A stretch of DNA of 64,000 bases, from positions 124,001 to 188,000 of the forward strand of contig WHUZ01000039.1 of NCBI GenBank assembly GCA_015179045.1. The letters run 5' to 3'. The position numbers were made by a program, and so were the translations under genes. Source of the DNA: Kalaharituber pfeilii (taxonomy: Eukaryota; Ascomycota; Pezizomycetes; Pezizales; Pezizaceae). The notes beneath the pieces are model-generated. The model was not told the origin of the DNA. It was given only the letters and a program-made list of their open reading frames with translations, and did not search any database. Below are positions 12,378 to 21,244 of the stretch, one piece after another. The stretch's first letter is position 1, and the number at the start of each line of letters is the position of its first letter.

Positions 12378-13343
12378 TTTTTTTTTTTTTTTTTTTATAT
12401 CATTACTCGCGTGCCGCCCTGGGGGCTATGGCGAGATTAGTTACATGAGATTAAATACATATGAAGGTAGAAGAAAAGAAATAAGAAAAGATCCTGTGTG
12501 TCTCCTATGCCCCTGCCCACTCCAAGATGTCTCTTAGTGGGTCTGTGTCCTTGCTCTTCGGAGGAGTGACCAAGTCTTGCATGCCCCCTGGCCACTTTCG
12601 TTTCCATGTCCTGCACCTAGTGAGCACATGTTCAGTAGTCTCCTCCCCCTCCCCACACCATCGACATTCTGGGCTGTCTGCTTTCCCGATTTCGTACTGC
12701 CATTTCCGTAGTAACTTGCCGCCCAGTATTCCTGCTAGTGTGGCTATGTGTCGACTTCCAAGTCTTGTCAAGGGACGGTAGCTGAGCCCTAGCCGGTTTC
12801 TCTCTGTGGCGCGCTGATGTCTCGAGGTTTGTCGTATCCCATCTTCTGTTATGGTTTCATCTTGGTAGGGGAGGCATGTGCCTATTTTCGCAGCTGTGTC
12901 TGCCTCGGTGTTCCCTTTGACTCCTATATGGGACTTGACCCACATCACTGCAACATCCCAGTCACCTCGGTCTGTTCTCGCTTTCCAGGCGTCTCTAACC
13001 AGTTTTGCCGGTCCTTTGTGGGTGGGCTCTCCCTGGGCGATCTTTAGGAGCTTGGATATCGATACCTTAGAGTCGGTTATGATTAGGAGTTCCCCAGCTT
13101 GATTGCGTAATGCTTCGCTCATGGCAATGAGTTTTGCATCATTGACAGTAGTCTGTTCCCCTAGGTATGTGGAAGTAGAGGTGTCTTTTGCGTAGGTGCC
13201 TAGGCCTGTCTTGTAATCTATCCTGCTTCCGTCAGTGTAGACGGAGTTCCACCCCTCATCCTCGGCATTGGCTATGGCATTCTCGAACTCGAGCTTGTCT
13301 GCGTCCGCAGGTAGTGCTGGTAGGATGGCTAGTGGTAGGGGGT
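12378..13343 (-). mobile_element. 5'-truncated LINE family B with RNase H region
   Basis: A 966-bp insertion in reverse orientation. The poly-A tail is at 12378-12396, then comes the family B 3' end and an open coding region for RNase H. The 13-bp target duplication GAACAARGTAGTA lies at 12365-12377 and 13344-13356 with one mismatch. It sits inside the interior of the Mutator-like element. Confidence 0.92.
12505..13343 (-). pseudogene. LINE ORF2 C-terminal fragment: RNase H plus CCHC-like finger
   Basis: Open minus-strand frame that runs into the truncation point; the first internal Met is at 13122, but the frame continues upstream to 13343. It reads NSVYTDGSRIDYKTGLGTYA (RNase H first strand with the catalytic D), then LLIITDSKVSISKLLK (second catalytic region), then WVKSHIGVKGNTEADTAAK (C-terminal RNase H motif). 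A tail finger, CRWCGEGEETTEHVLTRC, follows. This order is typical of Tad-clade fungal LINEs, where RNase H follows the reverse transcriptase. The reverse transcriptase and endonuclease are missing, so this is a dead 3' fragment and not a host gene. Confidence 0.9.
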
Positions 13344-13697
13344 GAACAAGGTAGTAGGCAAAAAAGGTCCAGGTAAAAACTCAAGTATCATTCTTAGTAA
13401 CATAACAATATTCTCATAGGTGCTGAAATAACCCCCAGAAAAGAGTAGCCATTGTGGCCTACATTGAGGTATTCGTATACCAAATAGCCCAAGCAAGCTT
13501 TTATCAATAAAACAATATCTACAATAATAAAGATACTGAAATCAACATGCACTGACATCATTGAGAATGCAGTTTTGAGAGCTTCACATGCATCAGCTAC
13601 AAATCTTGAAGTTGTGATAAAGTGCAGATGAGAGTACTGCCACTGGAGGTAGGTCACTACTGCTTGTTTTCACTGCTATTGCAGTGCTCTTCTGTAG

Positions 13698-13875
13698 CCT
13701 GTTCCAGAGGCTTTTCCGGAAGCTTTTGCGGAGGCTGTTCTGAGGCTGTTCCGGAGGTCGTTCCGGAGGTTGTTCCGGAGGCTACTTCGGAGGCCGTTTC
13801 GGAGGCCGTTTCGGAGGCCGTTTCGGAGGTTGTTTCGGAGGCTGTTTCGGAGGCTTTTTCGAAGGCTGTTTGAGC
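13698..13875. repeat. 12-bp minisatellite (TTTCGGAGGCYG-type)
   Basis: Degenerate tandem array with a 12-bp period, most regular at 13780-13850. It gives a four-residue periodic translation (SEAV). A related inverted run (AGCCTCTGGAACAGC) follows at 13876-13935. It lies in the interior of the Mutator-like element. Confidence 0.8.
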
Positions 13876-14468
13876 TCGAACAGCCTCTGGAACAGCTCTT
13901 GGAATGGCCTTGGAAAAGCTTCTAGAAAAGCCCTGAAGAGCAGTCTCGAATCTTAGGATCTATCAGAATAGTAATTTCTGATCATTATAATGCCTGAACC
14001 TGTACTTATCATGGTTGCCTGCAGTGCCATTTTTATATTCCTAATAGAGGACTTATATCTATTTTCCTTGTCCTGATACATAGGTATAGGACTGTTGGTG
14101 TTACAAGTCCCAAATTCATTATGTCAGCTGTCCGGATACTTCTGACATAATAAAATTGGACACTTCCACGAAATTTGGACTGGTCTCATAAAACATCCAC
14201 AGCCAAGAATACGAAAATATGCTAGTTTATGCCAACTACTATAGCGCATGATATGCATTTATCCCCTGTCTGGATACTTTTTTTTCGGCTAGTAGATACC
14301 TCTGCAACCGAGCAGGCTAGTCTACAGTCCCCTGTCGATACCCCTGCATCCAGGCAGGCCAGTCTGGCCTGCCCCGAGAGGTCCCGAAGCCACAAGGGCG
14401 GCCTCAATGATCAAATGTCAAGGAAAGGGTCTTCAATTGTCCTGTCTGTGCGTGTCCATATCTGTACT

Positions 14469-14470
<2 letters not shown>

Positions 14471-14505
<35 letters not shown>

Positions 14506-14539
14506 ATAACCCCGCTTGTAGCACTAAGCCATGGCAGGG
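14471..14539 (-). mobile_element. LINE family A 3'-tail micro-insertion
   Basis: Poly-T followed by the complement of the family A end, starting again at CCTGCCATGG. The 12-bp duplication TATCTGTACTGC is at 14459-14470 and 14540-14551. Confidence 0.9.
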
Positions 14540-14684
14540 TATCTGTACTGCTTGTTGCTGCCTGCTTGCCTCCACAGTCCTATCTACATACAATTTATAG
14601 ACCACCTTCGCCTTCCAACTGAGCCTCTATATCCACATCTCGCTTCCTAAACGTAATTTTCTTCCTGATCCCATGCATGTGGCC

Positions 14685-14738
14685 CTACCGATGAGTACCG
14701 CTCTGGGCCGCGTTTAGCCTTATTCTTTCCATCGGTAC
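14685..14738 (-). repeat. 54-bp dispersed repeat with CTACCGATG/CATCGGTAC ends
   Basis: An inverted, more diverged copy of the 54-bp units at 42762-42815 and 60063-60116. The ends are short inverted repeats (CTACCGATG and CATCGGTAC). Possibly a tiny MITE; function unknown. Confidence 0.65.
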
Positions 14739-15097
14739 CGTGGTTACCACCACACCGCGCTATCTAAATTCCAATCACAAAGCTCAGGGAAGGCTCTCGC
14801 GGTATACACTGTGGTGCAAAGTGTCGGGTGTAGTCACTACACCCGGGTGGGGCCCCAATTTCATGGGTGTCATCTTTTGTATGAGGACACCTGAAATGGT
14901 GTCCAGGTACACCAGAAAGGGTGTTGTAACTTACACCGCAGCCGGGTGTGCAATTACGCTGATCAGAAACGTGACACCCAGCTGTGGCATTCTTTTGGAA
15001 CGTTACGACACCGCAGTAGAATATCATATTAAAGAGTCGAACCAATTTGCACAGAGCAGGTCAAGTTCCTTCAACTTCATTACATGACTTAACACTG

Positions 15098-15099
<2 letters not shown>

Positions 15100-15133
<34 letters not shown>

Positions 15134-15170
15134 CATTACTCGCATGCCGCCTGAAAGGCTATGGCGAGGT
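15100..15170 (-). mobile_element. LINE family B 3'-tail micro-insertion
   Basis: Poly-T plus about 42 bp of the family B end (CGCCATAGCC complement). Exact 13-bp duplication ACTTAACACTGCT at 15087-15099 and 15171-15183. Confidence 0.92.
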
Positions 15171-15459
15171 ACTTAACACTGCTACTATAACACTGGGCAA
15201 TACATTCCAGCATAACCTTGAGCTACAAAATTCAAATCTGTTGACACAAAAAATTATGGAAGGGTTTGTGTTTTCTGCATGTGTATACAGTTGAAACTGT
15301 GCCATATTAGTCTGCCAGGCAGTCTCAAGCCATGAGTCCATAGGCAGGTATTTCAAGTACACTCTTCCAGAGTATCATTAGTATTATACCTGTGTATGTT
15401 GTACTATACTTAGTATGCTGGTATCAGGTGTCACAAGAGTTCTCAAAATCTAGAGTGCA

Positions 15460-15496
15460 CCCTGCCATGGCCAAGTGCTACAAGCGGGGTTATGTG

Positions 15497-15526
<30 letters not shown>
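15460..15526 (+). mobile_element. LINE family A 3'-tail micro-insertion
   Basis: Starts CCTGCCATGGCCAAGTGCTA and ends in a long A tail. Duplication ATCTAGAGTGCA at 15448-15459 and 15527-15538 (limits at the A tail are ambiguous by a few bases). Confidence 0.92.
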
Positions 15527-15530
<4 letters not shown>

Positions 15531-16006
15531 AGAGTGCAAACTGAGGTGTATATCTGATGCTAAATTTTAGTGTCACTATAGCAGTGTTGGGGGTCAGTGC
15601 AGTATGATTCACAGTGACACCCGAAAAGGTATCAGGACTAGTTCGCAAGATCCCCTTGACACCTGTTCTGGCATCAAAGAAGGAAAATTTATGTAGGTGA
15701 AACCAAGTTTGGGTGTACATGACACCTGCCATGGGAATAACTCAAGCTTTGCATACAAACCTTGCACCACAGTGTATACATAACACGAAAGTGAGAGTAG
15801 GGCCGATCCATGCACTGAATGGCACGGTGCATTACCCTGACTTCTCACTGGTGGTAAGTCTATTTTTCATTCATTACCGTAGCTGGTAAGTCCACATGTA
15901 AATAAAACAGATAATAATGTAGCAATTAACTTTAATAAATAACAACGGTCTAGTATGAACAACATTGTAATTATAACAGATATTAGCTGGGGCAAAAGCC
16001 CTTCTT

Positions 16007-16376
16007 TTTTTTTTTTTTTTTTTTTTTTTCTTAATATCATTACTCGCGTGCCGCCCTATGGGCTATGGCGAGGTTTAAATACATGGAAGATAAAACAAGA
16101 AGTACATAGGAAAGGAAAAATAAAGCCCGCTCCACTGCCGTCCATGGAAATAGAAAATCAAAGTTTACCGGTCCACCCATTCTGGAAGCTCCAGCAGCGT
16201 GTCTCTGTCTCCATCTTTTGGGGGGTTTCGGAGGTCGGTCTCTCCCCCCGGCCATCTCTGTCTCCATGCTTTGCATGTAGTCATGATGTGCGTGGTGGTC
16301 TCCAGTCCCTTCCCGCACCATCGGCACTCTGGGCCGTCCTCTTTGCCGATTTGGTGTCTCCAGTGCCTTAGTCCTT
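16007..16376 (-). mobile_element. 5'-truncated LINE family B
   Basis: Poly-A tail on the minus strand, family B 3' end, then 3' coding sequence to 16376. The 15-bp duplication GCAAAAGCCYTTCTT is at 15992-16006 and 16377-16391 with one mismatch. The TIR-bounded nest at 16550 begins shortly to the right. Confidence 0.9.
16165..16376 (-). pseudogene. LINE ORF2 extreme C-terminus (finger region)
   Basis: About 70 codons: HWRHQIGKEDGPECRWCGKG, LETTTHIMTTC, then a short acidic end. This matches the finger and tail of the RNase H fragment at 12505-13343, so both belong to family B. The open frame continues upstream past the truncation point into host DNA to 16488, but that extension is a chance fusion. 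Confidence 0.85.
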
Positions 16377-16603
16377 GCAAAAGCCTTTCTTGTAATCCAG
16401 TTTGCGGTCGCCCTGTATGACTCCTACATCCCAAACTTATACGCGCTGCTTCGAGGGAGGCTGCCATTTCTTTAAATTGGACTAGCAATGCCTTAACTAC
16501 TTACAGCCTGATAAGGAGGGGTAAGGTTGCTCCTGGAAATCAGAAATTTCAGTGTTCCCAACGGGCCGGCCAGGCCAGGCCAAGGGTATGGCTAGTGAGC
16601 GGC

Positions 16604-17104
16604 GGACACATATACCCTCAAGCGCCAGCTGAGCGACAAGGAGGCAGAGAAGATTGCCTCAGCACCCCCGGTGAACACCCCACAGACCAACGCAGGCAGT
16701 GTGCCCGCAACCACCCAAAACAGAAACCACCGACCCCCACACCCACGCCGACTCCCACCCCAGCACCCACGCCAAAGTCCAAACCCCCTCACACCCCCAA
16801 ACCCAAATCCCTACCTCCAACCACTCCCGATGCCAACACCCCAAAGACCGGCGTCGTAGTCCACGGGATAGCCCTGAGGAAAGACCTCGGGAACGTCCGA
16901 CGATGGATGGAGGCAGCCAATCAGGACCTAGGAAAGATCACGGGGATTCGATGGCTAAGGAAGAAGACAACTTTAATTGAGGAGGGAAAAAAGACAAGCT
17001 CGGTGGTGGTGTATTTGGAGGAGGCATCGAAAGTAGACAGGGTGAGACTGGGAGGAAGATGGCTTCGAGCAAGACAGTACGAATGGGACAGAGGACGGAA
17101 TTGA
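16604..17104 (+). pseudogene. LINE ORF1 (gag-like) fragment
   Basis: Proline/threonine-rich N-terminal part (PTPTPTPTPAPTPKSK), then a conserved-looking module: GVVVHGIALRKDLGNVRRW, GIRWLRKKTTLIEEGKKTSS and RVRLGGRWLRARQYEW. It ends at a stop at 17102-17104. In Tad-type LINEs this module precedes zinc knuckles; none follow here. The N-terminal part may also be frame-shifted, because an alternative frame reads LSDKEAEKIASAPPVNTPQ. Identification is by motif order and the shared 3' tail. Confidence 0.7.
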
Positions 17105-17271
17105 AGGACATCCCATTCTGTATTGACATTTTATCCGCATCATGTATGAGCACCGCGGGCACCACATGTACTTATCGGTTATCTTTACTTTTCTTTCATT
17201 TTTAATAAACCCTCGCCATAGCCCATAGGGCGGCATGCGAGTATTGATATAAAAAAAAATAATAAAAAAAA
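16604..17271 (+). mobile_element. Internally deleted LINE family B derivative (ORF1 joined to 3' tail)
   Basis: Contains the LINE ORF1 region and then, without any endonuclease, reverse transcriptase or RNase H, the family B 3' end (CGCCATAGCCCATAGGGCGG) and an A-rich tail. Short duplication GAGCGGC at 16597-16603 and 17272-17278. It inserted into the left TIR of the GAGC element. The copy at 53980-54668 has the same ORF1-to-tail architecture. Confidence 0.85.
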
Positions 17272-18481
17272 GAGCGGCACGAGCCGAGCTAGCTGGAGCC
17301 CGAGCCCACGCGAGCTAGCTCGAGCTTAAGACAGCCAAGATCACGCTAGTGTTTCTCTTGACAGCTCTCTAAAATGCTCAGCCAGCGCAGGGTTTCATAC
17401 TTTTGCAGCAGGAGTAAATGTAGAAGAAATACTGAATTTAGCGAACAGCGGCGAGGAGGATGAAGCTGTAGAATAGTTTAGATTAGTTATCAATATCATG
17501 TAATCAAGGCTGGCTGGCTCGAGCCCACCTTCTATTTGACGAGCTCCGCTCGAGCCGAGCTCACTCACCCACGAGCTGGCTCGAGCTAGCTCGTGCCGCT
17601 CACTAGAGTCACCGTACGGCCTGGCCGGCCTGGGCCATAGAAATCTAGGCCTGGGCCGGCCGTGAGGTCCGCCCGCGCCGGTCCAGGTGGCCTGAATGTT
17701 TCAGGCCGGCCCAGGCCGTCCAGGCCATTCAGGCGATTCAGGCTGCAGTGTAAGTTAAGTTATACAGTAGCTATACAGAACGTACTTTAACTTCTACCTA
17801 CACCTCATTCTCTAATGTTTAGGATTTTGCTTGCTGATTTTACACCGCCAGTATCGCTTTCCATTAGCCATGCACAGCTTCATCATACTGTCAAATCCAA
17901 CTTTGTCGCACCAGATTTTTGTAACACAAATTCCAGAAGACTCGATTTCGGCATAAGATTTGACTGCACTATGGAGAGTGAAGATTACTGAAGGCCAGTA
18001 CCGGTGGTTGGAATGTCTGTCTCCCTGCAGTACTAATAAGAAATTAGTATATAGTCAAGCAATGCTAAAAAGAATTACTTACCTGAATACCTGCAAAAAG
18101 CGCTGCTCAATAAAAAAAGTCTAGATAGTTATCCGAAAATATTTAAAGGTTTATATTAAATCCGTGTCCAAGTAACATGAAGGTGGCCCCTGAATAGCCT
18201 CGTAACCAGCCCTCCTGCCCCTGAGTTGCTTGAACGGCCTGAATGGCCTGGACCGGCCTGGACGGTCTGGACGGCCTGGACCGGCCTGGACCGGCCTGGG
18301 CCATCTGGAACCTTGGCCTGGCCGGTTGGGAACACTGTCCTAGATGCAAGCGGATTGTAACGAATTGTAAGCTGATTGTCGTATGGCTTACTCATGGTAA
18401 TGTAGAACGCACAGCATCCCTTAGCCATGTAGGAACGATGGTCAAAGGTGACCTAGCGTGCATAGTCGCCATTTGAGGTTC

Positions 18482-18552
18482 TTTTTTTGTTTTTTTTTTA
18501 TTATCAGTACCCGCGTGCCGCCCTAAGGGCTATGGCGAGAAACTAAAAGATT
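18482..18552 (-). mobile_element. LINE family B 3'-tail micro-insertion
   Basis: T-rich tail complement plus about 45 bp of the family B end. Exact 13-bp duplication CCATTTGAGGTTC at 18469-18481 and 18553-18565. Confidence 0.92.
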
Positions 18553-18809
18553 CCATTTGAGGTTCATATAAACATCAGAGATTGGGCTAGGTACTAAAGA
18601 ATTGTACTGGTGAGGGCAAGGGCAAATAGTGAGGAAGAAAAACTTTATGAGAACAGTAAGAGCAATTTACCCAGCTGCGGATAACAACACTTTTATTGTT
18701 TTGGTACAAATTGATAAGACAACCAGTTATCTTCAGTTTGCAGTCTTTGAGCCAAGCACAGTGGCCTGGAGTCACGCACCACAACTACATGACCATACAT
18801 TCAGAAATT

Positions 18810-19445
18810 CTACTCTCGTCGCACATGACCCCTCACACCCTCCAATCTCTCTAACGCTTCAATTACTCTTTGCACATCCCCCTTCATCTTCTTCAACTGC
18901 TGCTCTACCCTCTCAGCATACTCCAACTCCAACGCCTCTCTCTCTTCACTTCCGCCGTTGATCGCACTCACTCTCGATCTCAAAAGGCTTAATTCCGTCT
19001 GCAGGTCCATATCCACTTTCGTCAACTCCTCAGCCTTCTCTACGCACTCTATCCACGCGAGTCTCACTAGTCCAGGTATGTCAATTGTGCAGTACTCGAG
19101 GAGCTGTCGCAGGGAATCAGCTAATGGGTTGATGATTGAGTGGATCCTCTCTATCGCTGTCAGAGGTATACTTGAGTATGTAGAAGCTAGGGGCGACGGC
19201 AATCGCCCGCGGGAAACAGATGAACCATGTGTAGGAGACTGCGGCGCTGGCAAGTCCAGCTTCGAGGCGTGGTTTGGTGGGGTACCTCGAAGCTCTTTGA
19301 AGTCTGACTTGCGATAATATTGGTCTTCTCCATGACTCTTGCGTTCTGGATGGAGGTCCAGATCAATTTTAGTTTCAACTTTCGCTGTGGTAGTCGCCTT
19401 TTGCTTCTTAGCCAAGGTTTCATCGTGCTGGTAGATGTAGTTCAT
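18810..19445 (-). CDS. Hypothetical coiled-coil protein
   Basis: Open frame of 211 codons with balanced composition. Residues 1-~95 are polar and Pro/Ser-rich, probably disordered. Residues ~95-205 are strongly helical: a segment IERIHSIINPLADSLRQLLE, then VEKAEELTKVDMDLQTELSL, then a Leu-heptad, charged stretch ELEYAERVEQQLKKMKGDVQ. This looks like an amphipathic helix followed by a coiled coil. I do not recognise a family. The start is the first ATG; I see no good intron signals. It is isolated between transposon insertions, yet has no internal stops, which favours a real gene. A chance open frame cannot be excluded. Confidence 0.55.
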   Translation of the reverse strand: MNYIYQHDETLAKKQKATTTAKVETKIDLDLHPERKSHGEDQYYRKSDFKELRGTPPNHASKLDLPAPQSPTHGSSVSRGRLPSPLASTYSSIPLTAIERIHSIINPLADSLRQLLEYCTIDIPGLVRLAWIECVEKAEELTKVDMDLQTELSLLRSRVSAINGGSEEREALELEYAERVEQQLKKMKGDVQRVIEALERLEGVRGHVRRE

Positions 19446-19693
19446 TGTGAGAATACTAAGATTTCAGCGGATTCGTACTGGCACGTGGCCTTAGCTTCTT
19501 AAGAATCGTAGGAAACACGGCATCAAAGAGTGAACTTATACTACCCGAGCCTCTCGATGTACCGAGACATCATTTTTTTAAACAGTGGCCATGATTTCAG
19601 CGAAGTCTATTAGTTGGGCCAAATTCATCAATACATGGCAGTCACAGCAAGAGCTTGGACATATATCCCTTTTTCTTTGGATAATTTATAGTG

Positions 19694-19783
19694 GAGTGAC
19701 CCGTCAAAAGTTTTGGGGATTAGGCTTGCATGATACACTTACCCCAATATTGCCTAATCCCTAAGACTTTTGACGGGTCGCTG
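19694..19783. mobile_element. 90-bp MITE
   Basis: Inverted ends sharing ACCCGTCAAAAGT and GGATTAGGC over about 33 bp with a short spacer. The right end is beside TA (19784-19785); the left TA appears mutated. Tc1/pogo-type by structure. Confidence 0.7.
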
Positions 19784-19789
19784 TACTTT

Positions 19790-20569
19790 CTGTATATTTT
19801 CGTACTTAAAGTGGGGTGGGGTGCTAAGTACAAGTTGTCCCCTCCCTTTTATAATTATCCTTCCTCCACTATCCGTCCCTCCTTCCCTCCATAGTAGTTT
19901 CTACATCTTTCACCACGGCCCTGCTGCCAAGAACCTAAGTTATCCTTGCTACCCACAGTACCTAACCGTTCGGTGCATGGCCTTCCAAGAACAGTAACAA
20001 CCCAAGTTCCCCATATAGGACATACAATTTCCATCTCCCGAACAATCGCGTTGTCAAGATATGCATGTGCAAATGCAGTCGCCACCCCTGACACTCTGGA
20101 TCCTCATCGACGGTCACGCATCCAAAGGGGGCTAACTCATAAGCGAACATCTCTGTAGCATTTGACCTTCCCGCAGAAATGTTCAGTGACAAGTTTTGCA
20201 TTGCAATTGCCATTGTAATTGCTCAGATATACCCTACACTTTGCCTAATCGTCATGAAAATCAACATACCGTAGGTCTTTTAATATATACAATTGATTCT
20301 CTCCGTTGGAATAAAAATCGTGGTCCAATGCTCCATTGCCAAACTAATGATGCATTACTCAGCTCACTTGCATATTCAAAAGCAGCGACGTTTACAAACC
20401 AGCAGCAATGCTATATTTTGAGTTTCCAGGAGCTTTGAAGCGGGAAATAGTTCTGGTGCGTTGCAATGTGAATGACCGATGTCTTGATATCACATACACC
20501 TTCGGAAGACAAATCGCTTGCGAACCAACAGCGGACATTCCAGCACTATTATTGAATTGACACAATCCT
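19790..20569. other. Intergenic, no gene recognised
   Basis: Short open frames only; nothing recognisable. Confidence 0.4.
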
Positions 20570-20790
20570 CCTCAATGAATCCAACAGGCCAGGCCGGCCG
20601 ACCAGGCCGGTATTCTCAGTGGCCTGGACCGGCCTGGTTGGCGTGGTTGGCCTGATTGGCCTGATTGTTTCAGGCCGCCTGGGCCGGTCCAGGCGGCCTT
20701 CACGGCCAGGCCAGGCCCAGAATTTCACGGTCCAGAGCAGTCCAGGCCTTCTGTCGGCCTGGCCTGGCCTGGCCTGTTGAATTCATTGAG
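20570..20790. mobile_element. 221-bp GGCC-rich foldback element
   Basis: Inverted ends CTCAATGAATCCAACAGGCC and the complement with one mismatch, about 25 bp. The interior is made almost entirely of GGCCTGG/CCAGGCC words and shares TGTTTCAGGCC and GGTCCAGG with the inner part of the 16550-18337 element. No convincing target duplication. Confidence 0.7.
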
Positions 20791-21153
20791 ATTCTGATTC
20801 CTCCTGAACCTTCCCAGAGCCAGCTAGCCATTTCACATGTGATACAGACACCTAACATTGCAGGAACGCGAGATACCCATTATTTCGAAGTGGTTATGAC
20901 ACCTTTCTAGATGTCTAATCTAGATGTCTACAACAACACAAAGTGTACTGTATAGTTCATGTGCACTGTAACACTGTAATTTTGTAATCAGTAAAGAGAC
21001 CAAGGTCTGATAATACCTAATCAGGTGATAAAGCGCCTCTAGAAAACCGTTAATTCAACCCCGCAGGATACTTCTCCTCATCAGCACCTTTCTACTACGC
21101 ACAGATACCAGCATGAATTGTCTAAAGTGCTCTATCAAGGAAGCAGAAACACC

Positions 21154-21188
21154 CTGCCATGGCCAAGTGCTACAAGCGGGGTTATGTG

Positions 21189-21229
<41 letters not shown>
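21154..21229 (+). mobile_element. LINE family A 3'-tail micro-insertion
   Basis: CTGCCATGGCCAAGTGCTAC to the end of family A, then about 38 A. Exact 15-bp duplication GGAAGCAGAAACACC at 21139-21153 and 21230-21244. Confidence 0.93.
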
Positions 21230-21231
<2 letters not shown>

Positions 21232-21244
21232 AAGCAGAAACACC

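Larger units (their letters stand above)
11646..14386. mobile_element. Non-autonomous long-TIR element, Mutator-like
   Basis: The ends CGGGACCTCTC and GAGAGGTCCCG are flanked by a perfect 9-bp duplication, AAGCCACAA, at 11637-11645 and 14387-14395. The two arms (11646 to about 12330, and about 14108 to 14386) are inverted copies of each other over roughly 280 bp once later insertions in the left arm are subtracted. Long TIRs with a 9-bp duplication are the usual signature of Mutator-like elements. No transposase remains. The left arm was invaded by a LINE B fragment and a TA-flanked MITE, and the interior by a LINE B copy; the right arm preserves the empty sites. The interior also carries a minisatellite. 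Assignment to Mutator rests on structure only. Confidence 0.75.
14800..15790. repeat. Probable inverted-repeat element around 15 kb
   Basis: GTATACACTGTGGTGCAA near 14801 is matched by its reverse complement near 15757-15775, and GGTGTCA/TGACACC-type words recur on both sides. The inside carries two later LINE tails (15100-15170, 15460-15526). No coding frame or clear target duplication was found, so the limits are approximate. Confidence 0.4.
16595..17603. mobile_element. GAGC-rich TIR element, TA-flanked, middle layer
   Basis: The ends GTGAGCGGCACGAGC and GCTCGTGCCGCTCAC are exact inverted repeats (the left one is split by the LINE derivative), each beside TA (16593-16594, 17604-17605). 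Without the LINE derivative it is about 334 bp. A short plus-strand frame near 17380-17475 ends EEILNLANSGEEDEAVE and may be the remnant C-terminus of the parent transposase. Confidence 0.75.
16550..18337. mobile_element. GGCC-rich TIR element, hAT-like ends, outermost layer of a nest
   Basis: The left end CAGTGTTCCCAACGGGCCGG and right end CCGGTTGGGAACACTG are inverted repeats of about 26 bp continuing into CAGGCC-type sequence. CAGTG-type ends suggest hAT, but the flanking 8-mers do not match, so no target duplication is visible. The subterminal regions (17612-17750, 18220-18310) are low-complexity GGCCTGGACCGGCC runs. A minus-strand open stretch near 17825-18030 with MKLCMANGKRYWRCK may be a zinc-finger transposase relic; this is weak. 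It is interrupted by the TA-flanked element at 16595-17603. Confidence 0.6.

Noticed and set aside
16165..16488. A 107-codon minus-strand gene
   Set aside because: The insertion boundary at 16376/16377 splits it: the downstream part is LINE finger sequence and the upstream part is host DNA, so the full frame is a chance fusion.
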